Of a DNA stretch of 64,000 bases, positions 8,712 through 18,426 are shown one piece after another. A program made the translations under genes and the position numbers. Under the pieces are notes generated by a model. It saw only the letters and a program-made list of their open reading frames with translations. It made no database searches and was not told the origin of the DNA. Numbering within the stretch: position 1 is the stretch's first letter; every line of letters begins with the position of its first letter. Location of the stretch: contig NC_019675.1 in NCBI RefSeq assembly GCF_000316515.1, forward strand, positions 930,001 to 994,000, given 5' to 3'. Source of the DNA: Cyanobium gracile PCC 6307 (GTDB lineage: Bacteria > Cyanobacteriota > Cyanobacteriia > PCC-6307 > Cyanobiaceae).

Positions 8712-10090
8712 ATGGACTTCAATCTTCTGCTCGACACCGACAGCTACAAAGGCAGCCACTGGCTCCAGTACCCCCCCGATCTGACCGCCATGGGGGCCTA
8801 CATGGAAAGCCGCGGCGGCGAGAACCCCGACACCCTGTTCTTCGGCCTGCAGATGCTGCTGCAGGACACCCTGGAGCGACCCGTCACCCGGGGCGATGTG
8901 GAGGGGCCGCCGACCTCTGGAGCGCCCACGGCCTGCCCTTCAATCACCGGGGCTGGCAGCGTCTGCTCAGCGTCCACGGCGGCCGCCTGCCCCTGCGGAT
9001 CCGGGCCGTCCCCGAGGGCAGCCGCGTGCCCACCGGCAACGTGCTAATGACGGTGGAATCCACCGATCCGGCCCTGGCCTGGCTGGTCACCTGGGTGGAG
9101 ACCCTGCTGCTGCGCCTCTGGTACCCCACCACTGTGGCCACCCGCAGCTGGCACTTCCGCGAGCTCCTGCGGGTGGCCCTGGAGCGCTCCGCCGACGACC
9201 CGGTCGCCGAACTGCCCTTCCGCCTGCACGATTTCGGCTCCCGCGGCGTCTCCAGCCACGCGAGCGCCGCCATCGGCGGCCTGGCCCACCTGGTGGCCTT
9301 CCGCGGCACCGACACCGTCGCGGCTCTGGTGGCGGGCCGGCGGCACTACGACGGCCCGATGGCCGGCTTCTCGATACCCGCCGCTGAACACTCCACGATC
9401 CTTGCCTGGGGGCAGGAGCACGAGCTGGAGGCCTACCGGACCATGCTCGACCGCTTCGCCCGGCCCGGTGCCGTGCTGGCGGTGGTCTCCGATGCCTACG
9501 ACCTCTGGAATGCCGTCGACCATCTCTGGGGCGAGCAGCTGCGGGAGCAGGTGATCGCCTCTGGCGCCACCGTGGTGATCCGGCCCGATTCCGGCGATCC
9601 GGTGGCGATCGTGCCCGAGCTGCTGCGCCGTCTGGAAGCCCGTTTCGGCAGCCGGCTCAATGGCAAGGGCTACCGGGTGCTGGAGCACGTGCGGGTGATC
9701 CAGGGGGATGGCATCACCGCCACCAGCCTGCCGCTGGTGATCGAGGCGATCCTGGCGGCGGGCTTCAGCGTCGAGAACGTGGCCTTCGGGATGGGTGGCG
9801 GCCTCCTGCAGCAGGTGAACCGGGACAGCCAGCGCTTCGCCTACAAGGTGTCGTGGGTGGAGCGGGCCGGCCGGATCCGGCCGGTGCACAAGAGCCCGGT
9901 CACCGATCCCGCCAAGACCAGCAAGGCCGGCGTGCTCGACCTGATCCGCGACGAACGGGGGTATCGGACGGTGGTGCTGGAGCGAGCGGAGCCCCATCCG
10001 GCCAGCTGCCTGCAGACCGTGTTCGAAAACGGGGCACTGCGGCGGCGCTGCAGCCTCGAGGAGGTGCGCTCGCGGGCGATGCAAGGCTGA
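8712..10090 (+). pseudogene. nadV: Nicotinamide phosphoribosyltransferase, interrupted by a one-base frameshift
   Basis: The frame opens at ATG 8712 (MDFNLLLDTDSYKGSHWLQY, a good NAMPT start, with GGAG upstream). After DVEG near 8906 it runs out of register. The homology resumes one frame over from 8906 with AADLWSAHGLPFNHRGW and continues to 10090 with all family signatures: LHDFGSRGVSS, FRGTDTVAAL, PAAEHSTI, VIRPDSGDP and FGMGGGLLQQ. One extra G in the run at 8903-8906 would restore a single protein of about 459 residues. The enzyme converts nicotinamide and PRPP to NMN, the substrate of the adjacent NadM. It is either a recent inactivation or a homopolymer error in the assembly; the rest of the gene looks intact, which favours the latter. 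Confidence 0.9.
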
Positions 10091-10117
10091 GGGCCCGCCA
10101 GCTGTCCCCCCGGCGCC

Positions 10118-10765
10118 ATGCCCGGCCACCGGTTGCCGTCGCTGCTGATCCTGCTGGCCCTGTTGCCGGCCGGGCCCGCGGCAGCGGCGCCGGCCTTCCG
10201 TGCCACCGTGCTCTCGATCGGCGATGGCGACACCCTGCGGGTGCGCCGCGGCCAGGAGCGGATCACGATCCGCCTGGCCTGCATCGATGCCCCCGAAACG
10301 GCCCAGAGCCCCTGGGGCCAGCAGGCGCGCCAGGCCCTCCTGATGCGCCTGCCCGTGGGCCGGCCGGTGACGATCCAACCCCACAGCACCGACCGCTTCG
10401 GACGCACGGTGGCCGAGGTGATCCGTGACACCAACATCAACCTGGCCGTGGTGGAGGACGGCCTGGCCTTCGCCTACCGGCACTATCTCGCCGGCTGCGA
10501 CGGGGCGGCCTACCTGGAGGCCGAGGAACGGGCCCGCCGCCAGGGGCTCGGTGTCTGGCGGGTGCCGGGTGGGATCACCCGGCCCTGGGACTTCCGGCGC
10601 GGCCGCCGCTCCGCCCGGATCCCCGATGGCACCACCCCCGACGGCCGCCGCCACCACTGCAGCCAGATCAGCTCCCATGCCAGGGCCCAGGAGCTGCTGC
10701 GCCAGGGCCACGGCTATCTGGATGGCGACGGCGACGGGGAGGCCTGCGAAAGCCTGCGCTCCTAG
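10118..10765 (+). CDS. Secreted thermonuclease-family protein with Excalibur domain
   Basis: 215 residues. A signal peptide covers about residues 1-24 (LLILLALLPAGPAAAAP). The staphylococcal-nuclease fold follows, with VLSIGDGDTLRVRR, RLACIDAPETAQ and TDRFGRTVAEV carrying the usual acidic and Arg active-site positions. The C-terminus ends in the calcium-binding Excalibur motif DGDGDGEACE. It is predicted to be an extracytoplasmic, calcium-dependent nuclease, possibly for DNA scavenging. It lies 27 bp after nadV and 27 bp before the P-type ATPase. Confidence 0.88.
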   Translation: MPGHRLPSLLILLALLPAGPAAAAPAFRATVLSIGDGDTLRVRRGQERITIRLACIDAPETAQSPWGQQARQALLMRLPVGRPVTIQPHSTDRFGRTVAEVIRDTNINLAVVEDGLAFAYRHYLAGCDGAAYLEAEERARRQGLGVWRVPGGITRPWDFRRGRRSARIPDGTTPDGRRHHCSQISSHARAQELLRQGHGYLDGDGDGEACESLRS

Positions 10766-10792
10766 GGTTCAGGGGCCGCCGGATGGCTGGCC

Positions 10793-13588
10793 ATGATCCC
10801 TCCCGAGGCCACGGACTGGCAGGCCCTGTCCGGGCCGGAATGCCTGCGCCGGCTTGGGGTCGACGCCGAGGGTCTGGGCGGGAGCGTCGCGGCCGAACGT
10901 CTGGCCACCACAGGCCCCAACCGGCTGCACCTGCCGCCGGGCCCGGGGCGCTGGCGGATCCTGCTGGATCAGTTCAGCAACGTGATGCTGCTCCTGCTCC
11001 TGGCGGTGGCGGCGGTGTCGGCCGCTCTGGCCGTGGTGGATCACGCCGTCCCCAAGGATGCGATCGCGATCCTGCTCATCGTGGGGCTCACCGCCCTGCT
11101 CGGCTACCTGCAGGAGAGCCGGGCGCTGCTGGCCCTGCGCAGCCTGCTGGACCTTGCCCAGCCCCTGGCGCGCGTCCGTCGCGACGGGAGCTGGCAGCGC
11201 CTTCCCGGAGACCAGCTGGTGCCGGGGGACCTGATCCGCCTCGAGAGCGGTGATCGGGTGCCCGCGGACGCACGGCTGCTGGAGGGCAACGACCTGGGGT
11301 TGCAGGAGTCGGCACTGACGGGCGAGGCCGACCTGGTCAGCAAGCGCCCCGAACCGCCCCTGGCAGCGGACACGCCGCTGGTGGAGCGCAGCAACTGCCT
11401 CTTCCTCGGCACCGCGGTGGGGCGGGGCCGGGCGCTGGCGGTGGTGACCGCCACCGGCATGACCACCGTGCTGGGAGGCATCGCCACGCTGGTCCACGCC
11501 GCCCGCCCGGAGCCGACGCCCCTTCAGAAACGGCTGGCGGACCTCTCCCGCCGGCTGGTGGCCTGGGCCCTTGGGCTCGTGGCGGCGGTGGTGCTGGGGG
11601 GCTGGCTGCTCGGCGGCTCCCCCCTGGCGCTGCTGGAGCTGGCCCTCTCCACCGCCGTCGCGATTGTGCCGGAGGGGCTGCCGGCGGTGATCACGGTGAG
11701 CCTGGCCATCGGCACCCAGCGGATGGTGCGTCGCGCCGCCCTGATCCGCCACCTGCCGGCGGTGGAGGCGCTGGGCTCCATCACCGTCATCTGCACCGAC
11801 AAGACCGGCACCCTGACCCAGAACCGGCAGGTGGTGACCGAGCTCCGCTGCGGCACCCTGGCCCTGCACCCCGGCGAGGACGGCGAGGACCACGGGTGGG
11901 CCGACGGCAGCCACCATGGCTTCCGGGCCACCGAGCTGGCGCCGCCGCCCGGGGCCATGACCGGGCTCAGCTCCGGCAACCTCGACCTGCTGCTGCAGGC
12001 CGGCGTTCTCTGCAACGACGCCGAGCCACGGCAGCAGGGGGGATTGGGCGATCCCACCGAGGTGGCGCTGCTGGAGATCGCCGCCCGGGCGGGCCTGGAG
12101 GCCACCAGCCTGCGGGCGCGGCACGGCCGTGCCGCCGAGAGTCCCTTCCGTTCGGAACAGCGGATGATGGCGGTGTGGCTGGGCGACCCTGACGGCCGCC
12201 TCAGGGCACCCCTGGGGCCCCCAGCCTCGGGCCCGAGGGCCGCAGAGGGCACGCTGCTCCTGATCGCCAAGGGAGCCCCCGAAGTGATCCTGCCCTGCTG
12301 TGATCGCTGGCTGGATGGCGCCGGGGTGCGGCCTCTCAGCGAGGCCCAGCGGGACTGGTGGCTGGCCCAGGCCCGGGGGCTGGCCGCCTCGGGGCTGCGC
12401 CTGCTGGCCTTCGCCGCCGCCCCCCGGCATCAGGGCGCGGAGGCCGGACTGGAGGGCCTGGTGCTGCTCGGCCTGATGGCCCAGCGCGATCCGCCCCGGC
12501 CGGAGGTGCCCGCTGCCGTGGCCCGCTGCCGTGGGGCCGGCATCCGGCCGGTGATGGTCACCGGCGACCACCCCCTCACGGCCCGCTCGATCGGCGAGGC
12601 CATCGGCCTGGCGGAACCGGGCAGCCCGGTCGTTCAGGGTCCGGAGCTGGAGGGCCTCGACGCGGCGGCGCTCGAAGCGCTGGTGCGCCGGACCAGCCTC
12701 TTCGCCCGGGTGGTGCCGGAGCAGAAGCTCCGCATCGTGCAGGCGCTCCAGGCCACCGGCGCCGTGGTGGCCATGACCGGGGACGGGGTCAATGACGCTC
12801 CGGCCCTGCGCCAGGCCCACGTCGGGGTGGCCATGGGCATCAGCGGCTCGGACGTGAGCCGGGAGGCGGCCGACATGGTGCTGCTCGACGACAACTTCGC
12901 CTCGATCGTCAATGCCGTGGAGGAGGGCCGGCAGGTGTACGCGAACATCCGCCGCTTCGTGCGTTTCATCCTGGGCTGCAACCTGGGGGAACTGATCACC
13001 ATCGGCTCGGCGCCACTGCTGGGGCTGGCCCTCACCCCCCTGCAGATCCTCTGGATCAACCTGGTGACCGACGGACTGCCGGCGCTGGCCCTCGCCATGG
13101 GCCCACCGGCGGAGGATCTGATGGGCCAGCCGCCGATCGAACCCGGCGAATCGATCTTCGCCCGGGGTCTGGGCAGCGCCATCCTGCGCATCGGGGTGGT
13201 GTTCGGTGCCCTGGTGGTGGCGCTGATGGTGGTGGCCGCCCGGCTGGGACGGCCCTGGCAGACCATGGCCTTCACCACCCTCTGCCTGGCCCAGCTGGGC
13301 CATGCCCTCTCCGCCGGCACCGACCGCCCCCTGTGGCGCACCCCGCTCCTGGCCAATCCCTGGCTGCTGGGGGCGGTGCTGGTCAGCGCCGCCCTGCAGC
13401 TGATGCTCCTCTACGTGGCGCCGCTGGCCCGTTTCTTCGGCGTCACCCCGCTGACGGCCATCGAGCTGGCAGCCTGCGGGGGCGTCAGCCTGGTGTTCAT
13501 CGTCTACCTGGAGCTGGAGAAGCTGTGGAGCCGTCAGCGGCCTGCGCCATGCTGGACGCCCCACCGTCCCCGCCAGCATGAGCCTTGA
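10793..13588 (+). CDS. Cation-transporting P-type ATPase, Ca-type (PacL-like)
   Basis: 931 residues. The phosphorylation motif DKTGTLTQN has its Asp at residue 336. The hinge is MTGDGVNDAPALRQAHVG, and the transport-site motif PEGLPAVITVSLAIG lies in the fourth membrane helix. In helix six NLVTDGLPALALA resembles the Ca-binding NLVTDGLPA of SERCA-type pumps. The N-terminal cation_ATPase_N region and about ten membrane segments are present. Expected role: export of Ca2+ (or Mn2+) across the plasma membrane. Its last 11 bp overlap the start of the Nif11-like gene. Confidence 0.92.
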   Translation: MIPPEATDWQALSGPECLRRLGVDAEGLGGSVAAERLATTGPNRLHLPPGPGRWRILLDQFSNVMLLLLLAVAAVSAALAVVDHAVPKDAIAILLIVGLTALLGYLQESRALLALRSLLDLAQPLARVRRDGSWQRLPGDQLVPGDLIRLESGDRVPADARLLEGNDLGLQESALTGEADLVSKRPEPPLAADTPLVERSNCLFLGTAVGRGRALAVVTATGMTTVLGGIATLVHAARPEPTPLQKRLADLSRRLVAWALGLVAAVVLGGWLLGGSPLALLELALSTAVAIVPEGLPAVITVSLAIGTQRMVRRAALIRHLPAVEALGSITVICTDKTGTLTQNRQVVTELRCGTLALHPGEDGEDHGWADGSHHGFRATELAPPPGAMTGLSSGNLDLLLQAGVLCNDAEPRQQGGLGDPTEVALLEIAARAGLEATSLRARHGRAAESPFRSEQRMMAVWLGDPDGRLRAPLGPPASGPRAAEGTLLLIAKGAPEVILPCCDRWLDGAGVRPLSEAQRDWWLAQARGLAASGLRLLAFAAAPRHQGAEAGLEGLVLLGLMAQRDPPRPEVPAAVARCRGAGIRPVMVTGDHPLTARSIGEAIGLAEPGSPVVQGPELEGLDAAALEALVRRTSLFARVVPEQKLRIVQALQATGAVVAMTGDGVNDAPALRQAHVGVAMGISGSDVSREAADMVLLDDNFASIVNAVEEGRQVYANIRRFVRFILGCNLGELITIGSAPLLGLALTPLQILWINLVTDGLPALALAMGPPAEDLMGQPPIEPGESIFARGLGSAILRIGVVFGALVVALMVVAARLGRPWQTMAFTTLCLAQLGHALSAGTDRPLWRTPLLANPWLLGAVLVSAALQLMLLYVAPLARFFGVTPLTAIELAACGGVSLVFIVYLELEKLWSRQRPAPCWTPHRPRQHEP

Positions 13589-13793
13589 TCAGGCGCGCTC
13601 CTTCCTGGCCCGCATGCAGGACGACCAGGCCCTGCGCGCCGAGGTGCTGGCCGCCGCCACCGCCGACGACGTCGCCCAGATCGCCGCCGGCAGGGGCTTC
13701 GACTTCTCGGGCGATGAGTTGCTGCGCCTGTCGGGGAAGAAGGTCGGTCGGGTCACGGTGACCAAGCAGGACATCCCCGGGGAATACAACTGA
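13578..13793 (+). CDS. Nif11-like domain small protein
   Basis: 71 residues, MSLDQARSFLARMQDDQALR onward, with the helix pattern of Nif11-type leader peptides (FLARMQ.D..LR..VL.A, then IAAGRGFDFSGDEL). Nif11 leaders often guide RiPP precursors. Here, however, there is no Gly-Gly/Gly-Ala cleavage site and no Cys/Ser/Thr-rich core: the tail is just KKVGRVTVTKQDIPGEYN. It is therefore a stand-alone Nif11 protein or a decayed precursor. Its ATG lies inside the end of the ATPase gene, so its translation is probably coupled to it. Confidence 0.82.
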   Translation: MSLDQARSFLARMQDDQALRAEVLAAATADDVAQIAAGRGFDFSGDELLRLSGKKVGRVTVTKQDIPGEYN

Positions 13794-13797
13794 GGGG

Positions 13798-13813
13798 GCC
13801 GGCAGGCGCCGGC
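13798..13813. terminator. GC-rich hairpin between convergent genes
   Basis: GCCGGC (13798-13803), loop AGGC, GCCGGC (13808-13813), placed between the stop of the Nif11-like gene and the stop of the convergent cupin gene. There is no U tract on either side. It could be a bidirectional stop or stability element. Confidence 0.4.
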
Positions 13814-13815
13814 GA

Positions 13816-14271
13816 CTAGGCGACCGCCAGCCGGCGCCACTGGCTGCGGAACCTGGGCGGAACCGGATGGGGTTCGTAATCCCTCGGGTCACTGGGTCCG
13901 TGGCGGAGCACGGCATTGACCAGCAGGGCGGGGATCCGGCCCCGGTTGATGGCGCCGTGGGGCACCCCGGGTGGAATGCAGACCCAGGTGGCCTCGTCCT
14001 CCCGCAGGGGGATGCGGCGCAGCTGGCGGTTCTGCAGCACGACCAGGTCGATCGCCCCCCGCAGCACCAGCAGCTGATCGGTCTGGAAGCGGTGGCAGAA
14101 CAGCTCGAAGGCGTCGCCCCTGGCGATCTCGGCGATCAGGGTTTCGTCGCTGGTGCGGGGCGCGGAGAATAGGGCGTCACCGTGGAGGGTGCGCTGGACG
14201 GGGACGAGCTCGACGGTTCGGGACAGGCCGGTTCGGGAGAAGCCAGCTCGGGACAGGGCCATGGTGGTCAC
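13816..14271 (-). CDS. Cupin-fold protein, sugar-epimerase-like
   Basis: 151 residues. The core matches the small cupin proteins annotated as dTDP-4-dehydrorhamnose 3,5-epimerase-like: LFCHRFQTDQLLVLRGAIDL, then CIPPGVPHGAINRG. The first ~30 residues are poorly conserved in appearance, and an alternative start is the ATG at 14259. Catalysis is not assured. It lies 70 bp downstream of the superoxide dismutase on the same strand. Confidence 0.65.
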   Translation of the reverse strand: MTTMALSRAGFSRTGLSRTVELVPVQRTLHGDALFSAPRTSDETLIAEIARGDAFELFCHRFQTDQLLVLRGAIDLVVLQNRQLRRIPLREDEATWVCIPPGVPHGAINRGRIPALLVNAVLRHGPSDPRDYEPHPVPPRFRSQWRRLAVA

Positions 14272-14341
14272 GGCAATATCGTTAACTTTCGCGACCGTTT
14301 TCCTGGGGAGGCGTCGTATCAGCTACCGACAAGCGCAGGTG

Positions 14342-15088
<747 letters not shown>

Positions 15089-15183
15089 GGACCGGACAGG
15101 GCAGTGGCGTCGGTTCTAGCCGCTCCACCGGTCGGCGGCGGTCGGCGCCAGCGGCGGGCTGCGACCGCGTGGAGCTCAGGGGC

Positions 15184-15747
15184 TCAGGCGGAACGCCAGT
15201 CCAGCCAGGGCAGTCCGGGAAGGATCGCGGCGGTCGACCGGCGGTAGGCGTCGTATTCGGGATGGAGCAGGACGAGGCGGGCCTCCTCCCGGCGCGCCTT
15301 GAAGCCGAGCACGACGACCAGCCCCAGCATCAGGCCCAGATGCAGGAGGCTGCCCAGAGCCACCGTCACGCCCAGGGAGCAGAGGATCAGGGACTGGTAG
15401 AGCGGGTGGCGGCAGCGGCCGTAGGCCCCGGTGGTCACCAGGGGGGCGTCCGCCATGGGTTCGGGAAGGGGGCTGAGGCTGGCCCCCAGGTTCAGGGCCC
15501 CCTGGCCGGCCAGCACCAGTCCCAGGATGAACAGAGCCAGCCCCCCGAGGCGCACCGGCAGCGGCCAGGTCAGACCCAGGGAGGCGGGAGGTGGGGTGGC
15601 CGGCAGCAGGTGGGCAACAATCAGAGCTATCTGGGCGACCAGCCACCACTCGCCGCGGCGGTTGTCACGCAGACCCGCCCAGGAGAAGCCCCAGGCGGTG
15701 AGCCTTTCGGCCAGGGCATTCGGCATCGTGACCTCGCGGATCGGCAT
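15184..15747 (-). CDS. Isoprenylcysteine carboxyl methyltransferase (ICMT)-family membrane protein
   Basis: 187 residues with about four membrane segments. The C-terminal part carries the family pattern LVTTGAYGRCRHPLYQSLIL, followed about 40 residues on by EEARLVLLHPEYDAYR, the SAM-binding region of ICMT-like and phospholipid methyltransferases. The substrate is unknown in bacteria. A second protein of similar architecture lies at 39357-40010. Confidence 0.78.
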   Translation of the reverse strand: MPIREVTMPNALAERLTAWGFSWAGLRDNRRGEWWLVAQIALIVAHLLPATPPPASLGLTWPLPVRLGGLALFILGLVLAGQGALNLGASLSPLPEPMADAPLVTTGAYGRCRHPLYQSLILCSLGVTVALGSLLHLGLMLGLVVVLGFKARREEARLVLLHPEYDAYRRSTAAILPGLPWLDWRSA

Positions 15748-15775
15748 CCATCCCCATGTTGGGTCCGGAAGCGGC

Positions 15776-16438
15776 TCAGGGGCGCAGCAGATCGGCCACC
15801 AGGGGATCGAGGGCCGCCGGGTGGCGCAGCAATTGCTGGTGAGTCCAGACCGGCAGCATCCGCCGCGGCCCGATCGGCAGCACCGCCCGCCAGCCCGGCA
15901 CCACCATCAGATCGAAGACCGTGGCGTAGCTGCGGCAGTCGATGCCCTGCAGCAGGGTGAGGTCGGCATTGAGTTCCCGCAGCAACGGGCTGCCCACCTT
16001 GAGGTCGGCGATGCCGGCCAGGGGCCGGCGGGGCCAGGGCTGGGCCGTCAGGGTCCCCAGCTGGGGGCTGCCGAGACTGATGAAGCGGCGGGTGCGGGCA
16101 TGGCCTCCCAGCCGCTGGATCCAGGTGCGGGCGATGACGCCGCCCATGGAGAAGCCCAGGATGTCGAGCGGCTCCGCATTCCCGAAGGCCGCCTCGATCG
16201 CGGCGGCCAGGCGCTGGGCCGAGATCTCGATCGAAGCAACACCGAAGCGGAGCGGCAGGGCCGGCTTCAGCAGGGGATGGCGCCTGCCGGCCAGCCGCCG
16301 ATCAAGTCGGTCAAAGACCCGGGGCGTGTCGAACAGGCCATGGACCAGGACCAGCGGCGGACACGGAGGAGTCTCAGGGCCGGCAGCCATGGCAGCGGAG
16401 AACTGGTCCTGACCATCCTGCGGCGCGCGCAGGAACAC
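15776..16438 (-). CDS. Alpha/beta-hydrolase (lipase-like)
   Basis: 220 residues. The oxyanion strand LVLVHGLFDTPRVFDRL is followed by the nucleophile elbow GFSMGG; a histidine in PVWTHQQLLRHP and an acidic residue in the C-terminal half can complete a triad. It resembles cyanobacterial triacylglycerol-lipase/esterase annotations. There is no clear signal peptide. The reading frame opens at GTG 16438, but ATG 16390, just before the conserved strand, is a good alternative start. Confidence 0.8.
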   Translation of the reverse strand: MFLRAPQDGQDQFSAAMAAGPETPPCPPLVLVHGLFDTPRVFDRLDRRLAGRRHPLLKPALPLRFGVASIEISAQRLAAAIEAAFGNAEPLDILGFSMGGVIARTWIQRLGGHARTRRFISLGSPQLGTLTAQPWPRRPLAGIADLKVGSPLLRELNADLTLLQGIDCRSYATVFDLMVVPGWRAVLPIGPRRMLPVWTHQQLLRHPAALDPLVADLLRP

Positions 16439-16644
16439 GTGTTGGAAAAGGTCTCCTGCAGGGAGGGGCGTTCAGCGGACCGGCTTCGGGTCTCGCGGCT
16501 CAACGTAAACTCGCTGGATCAGGGACCAGAGACTGGCTGGGATCCGCTGTTGAAATGGTTTTTGGGATGGGCGGGCGGTCAGGGGCCGGGCGCTGTTCGG
16601 GGGCTGGCCTGAAGAGGCAAAACGGAGGATCCGTGGCCGGTGGA
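16439..16644. other. Non-coding gap, nothing specific seen
   Basis: About 200 bp between the lipase-like gene and the small membrane-protein gene. No convincing open frame, tRNA or riboswitch was recognised. A minus-strand promoter for the lipase-like gene would lie here. Confidence 0.3.
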
Positions 16645-16857
16645 TTACTTGGTCAGGGGAGTGGAGGGAGCATCGACCGTGCGGAAGAAGCTGTCGCTCG
16701 TCCGGGAGGTTGTGGTCATGCCCGCCGAGGAATCGGCCTTCGACTCGGGGAAGGGGATCACCAGCATCGAAATCAGAAAGGCGGCACCGCTGATGGCTGC
16801 CACTGCCAGCTGGGCTACCGGGCTCACAGGATCCATGGCCGTCGTTTCACTGCTCAT
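16645..16857 (-). CDS. Hypothetical small membrane protein
   Basis: 70 residues, not recognised. One hydrophobic segment (AQLAVAAISGAAFLISMLVI, about residues 15-34) is followed by a Ser/Thr-rich tail (SSAGMTTTSRTSDSFFRTVD). The pattern suits a small thylakoid or plasma-membrane protein. An alternative start is the ATG at residue 8. It is divergent from the next gene with a 200-bp gap that should hold both promoters. Confidence is moderate because of its size. Confidence 0.5.
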   Translation of the reverse strand: MSSETTAMDPVSPVAQLAVAAISGAAFLISMLVIPFPESKADSSAGMTTTSRTSDSFFRTVDAPSTPLTK

Positions 16858-17070
16858 TAAGAGTACACCAAGTCATCGCTCACGGCCATGGTCGGCTGTG
16901 CAGTGCTGCTGCAGGCCTGCCTCGCTCGGGTTGAAAGGTCAAGAAAGCCATCGCCGACCGACGTTTCGGGGCGTGAGCGGCCCCTGGATCGACCCTTCTC
17001 CGTCGCGGCGAAGCCATCGGCTGGCCCGCCCGCTGGGCGCCGATAAACTGAAAAAGTGAGGAGAGCATCG

Positions 17071-17628
17071 GTGACTGGCCCAACGGGACCCACCCCCCAG
17101 GACCCGCCCCGGATGAGCCGTTACGAGGCGCTGGCGGAGCGCTGGCGGCTGCAGAGCCACAGGAGCGACGAGCTCCACGAGACCCTGCGCACCCACTCTT
17201 ACCTGCTGCTCACCGAGCTGGCGACTGAGCTGGGCGTGGAGGCGAAGACCTGGAAGGAGCAGAGGAACCCCTTCCATCGTCGCTACGTCGAGTACCGGCT
17301 CTCTCCGTTTGCCGGATCGGAAGGGGAGACCCGGATCGACCGTTACACCGCCAAGGGCGAGCTGGAATTCGCCATCGTCCTCACCTTCGATCACGGGGAG
17401 GACCGGTTCCCCAAGACCCGCTTCCTCGTGCCCTTGGCCACCCGCATGTACCGGCAGCACCCCCAGTTCTGCCTGTGGGACCCGGTCGCGGCCGCACCCC
17501 TGGAGGGCTTTCTCTGGGTGGCCACCCGCCCTGCCGTGATTCAGGACATCCTCACCGTGCTGGATCAGGAGCTGGCCATCGACCCGTTCGAAGGACCGCC
17601 GACCCCACCGCGGCTTGGTTGTCTCTGA
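17071..17628 (+). CDS. Conserved-type hypothetical protein
   Basis: 185 residues, not recognised. It is soluble and charged, with no signal peptide. The central stretch RRYVEYRLSPFAG and the strand ELEFAIVLTFDHGEDRFPKTRF look like a compact alpha/beta domain. GTG 17071 is chosen as start because GAGGAG (17058-17063) lies 7 nt upstream; an earlier in-frame GTG at 17056 lies partly within that ribosome site. A GATAAACT sequence just upstream (17042-17049) could be the -10 region. Confidence 0.65.
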   Translation: MTGPTGPTPQDPPRMSRYEALAERWRLQSHRSDELHETLRTHSYLLLTELATELGVEAKTWKEQRNPFHRRYVEYRLSPFAGSEGETRIDRYTAKGELEFAIVLTFDHGEDRFPKTRFLVPLATRMYRQHPQFCLWDPVAAAPLEGFLWVATRPAVIQDILTVLDQELAIDPFEGPPTPPRLGCL

Positions 17629-17651
17629 GTGTTCCTGGCACACCGGACCCT

Positions 17652-18245
17652 TCAGGCCAGCACCGGAAAGCAGCCCCTGAGGCCACTGACGAGCATCTGG
17701 ACGGCGATGGCGCTCAGCAGCAGACCCATCAGGCGGCTAATCACCTTCTCCTGGAGTTCCCCCAGGGCCTGACGCAGGGGCATCGACGCGATCAGCAACA
17801 GATAGATCACGATCGCCAGCAGGCCGATCACACCGCTGAGGGCGAGCCTGCCCTGCCAGGCGGCGGGGGCATCGGCCACCACCAGGGAGATGGCACCGGG
17901 GCCCGCCAGCAGCGGCAGGCCGATCGGCACCACGCCTGCACTCTCCTCGGTGCCATCCAGGGAACCGTGGCTCACCTCCCGTCCATCGATCAGGCGCAGG
18001 CCGATCGGCAGCAGAATCAGCCCCCCGGCCACCCGGAAGGCCTCGAGGGTGATGCCGAACAGGTCGAGCAGGCCCTGGCCCCACCAGCAGGCGGCGATCA
18101 GGGCACACAGAAAGGTGAGCACCGCCAGACGGCTGATCCGGCGGATCCGCACGGGGTTGCCCCCACCGGCCTCCACCACCACCGGCAGCAGACCGATCGG
18201 CGAGCTGATCGCCAGCAGACCGACGGCCGTGTTGATCAGGGACAT
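17652..18245 (-). CDS. MarC-family integral membrane protein
   Basis: 197 residues with about six membrane helices. The N-terminus INTAVGLLAISSPIGLLPVV and the central PIGLPLLAGPGAISLVV are MarC-family hallmarks (helical repeats with an S-P-I/G-P-G signature). The family's transport role is not established despite the historical resistance name. ATG 18245 is chosen since the upstream frame extension is low complexity. Confidence 0.88.
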   Translation of the reverse strand: MSLINTAVGLLAISSPIGLLPVVVEAGGGNPVRIRRISRLAVLTFLCALIAACWWGQGLLDLFGITLEAFRVAGGLILLPIGLRLIDGREVSHGSLDGTEESAGVVPIGLPLLAGPGAISLVVADAPAAWQGRLALSGVIGLLAIVIYLLLIASMPLRQALGELQEKVISRLMGLLLSAIAVQMLVSGLRGCFPVLA

Positions 18246-18426
18246 GGGGGCCCCGGGGACACCGGCAGAGCGACGACCATCATCGGAGCCATGGGCCCGC
18301 CCATCGGAGCCCCGGGCCCGGCCCCACCCCCGGCGCACCAGTCACATCCGGTCATCACCCCGGGGAACCCTCCCCATTGCACCCCTGGCATCTGGCGATT
18401 GACTGGGTTCCCTTCGCCCTCGACCC

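Noticed and set aside
8880-8920. Programmed ribosomal frameshift in nadV
   Set aside because: There is no slippery heptamer, and NAMPT genes elsewhere are single-frame; a single missing G explains it more simply.
10769-13579. Open frame of 936 codons on the minus strand opposite the P-type ATPase
   Set aside because: The product is His/Gln/Gly-rich with no domain; long antisense frames are expected in very GC-rich genes. The plus strand has clear P-type ATPase motifs.
1-13793. A RiPP/bacteriocin cluster built from the HlyD adaptor and the Nif11-like protein
   Set aside because: They are 13 kb apart on opposite strands, with no modification enzyme or peptidase-exporter between them and no core peptide.
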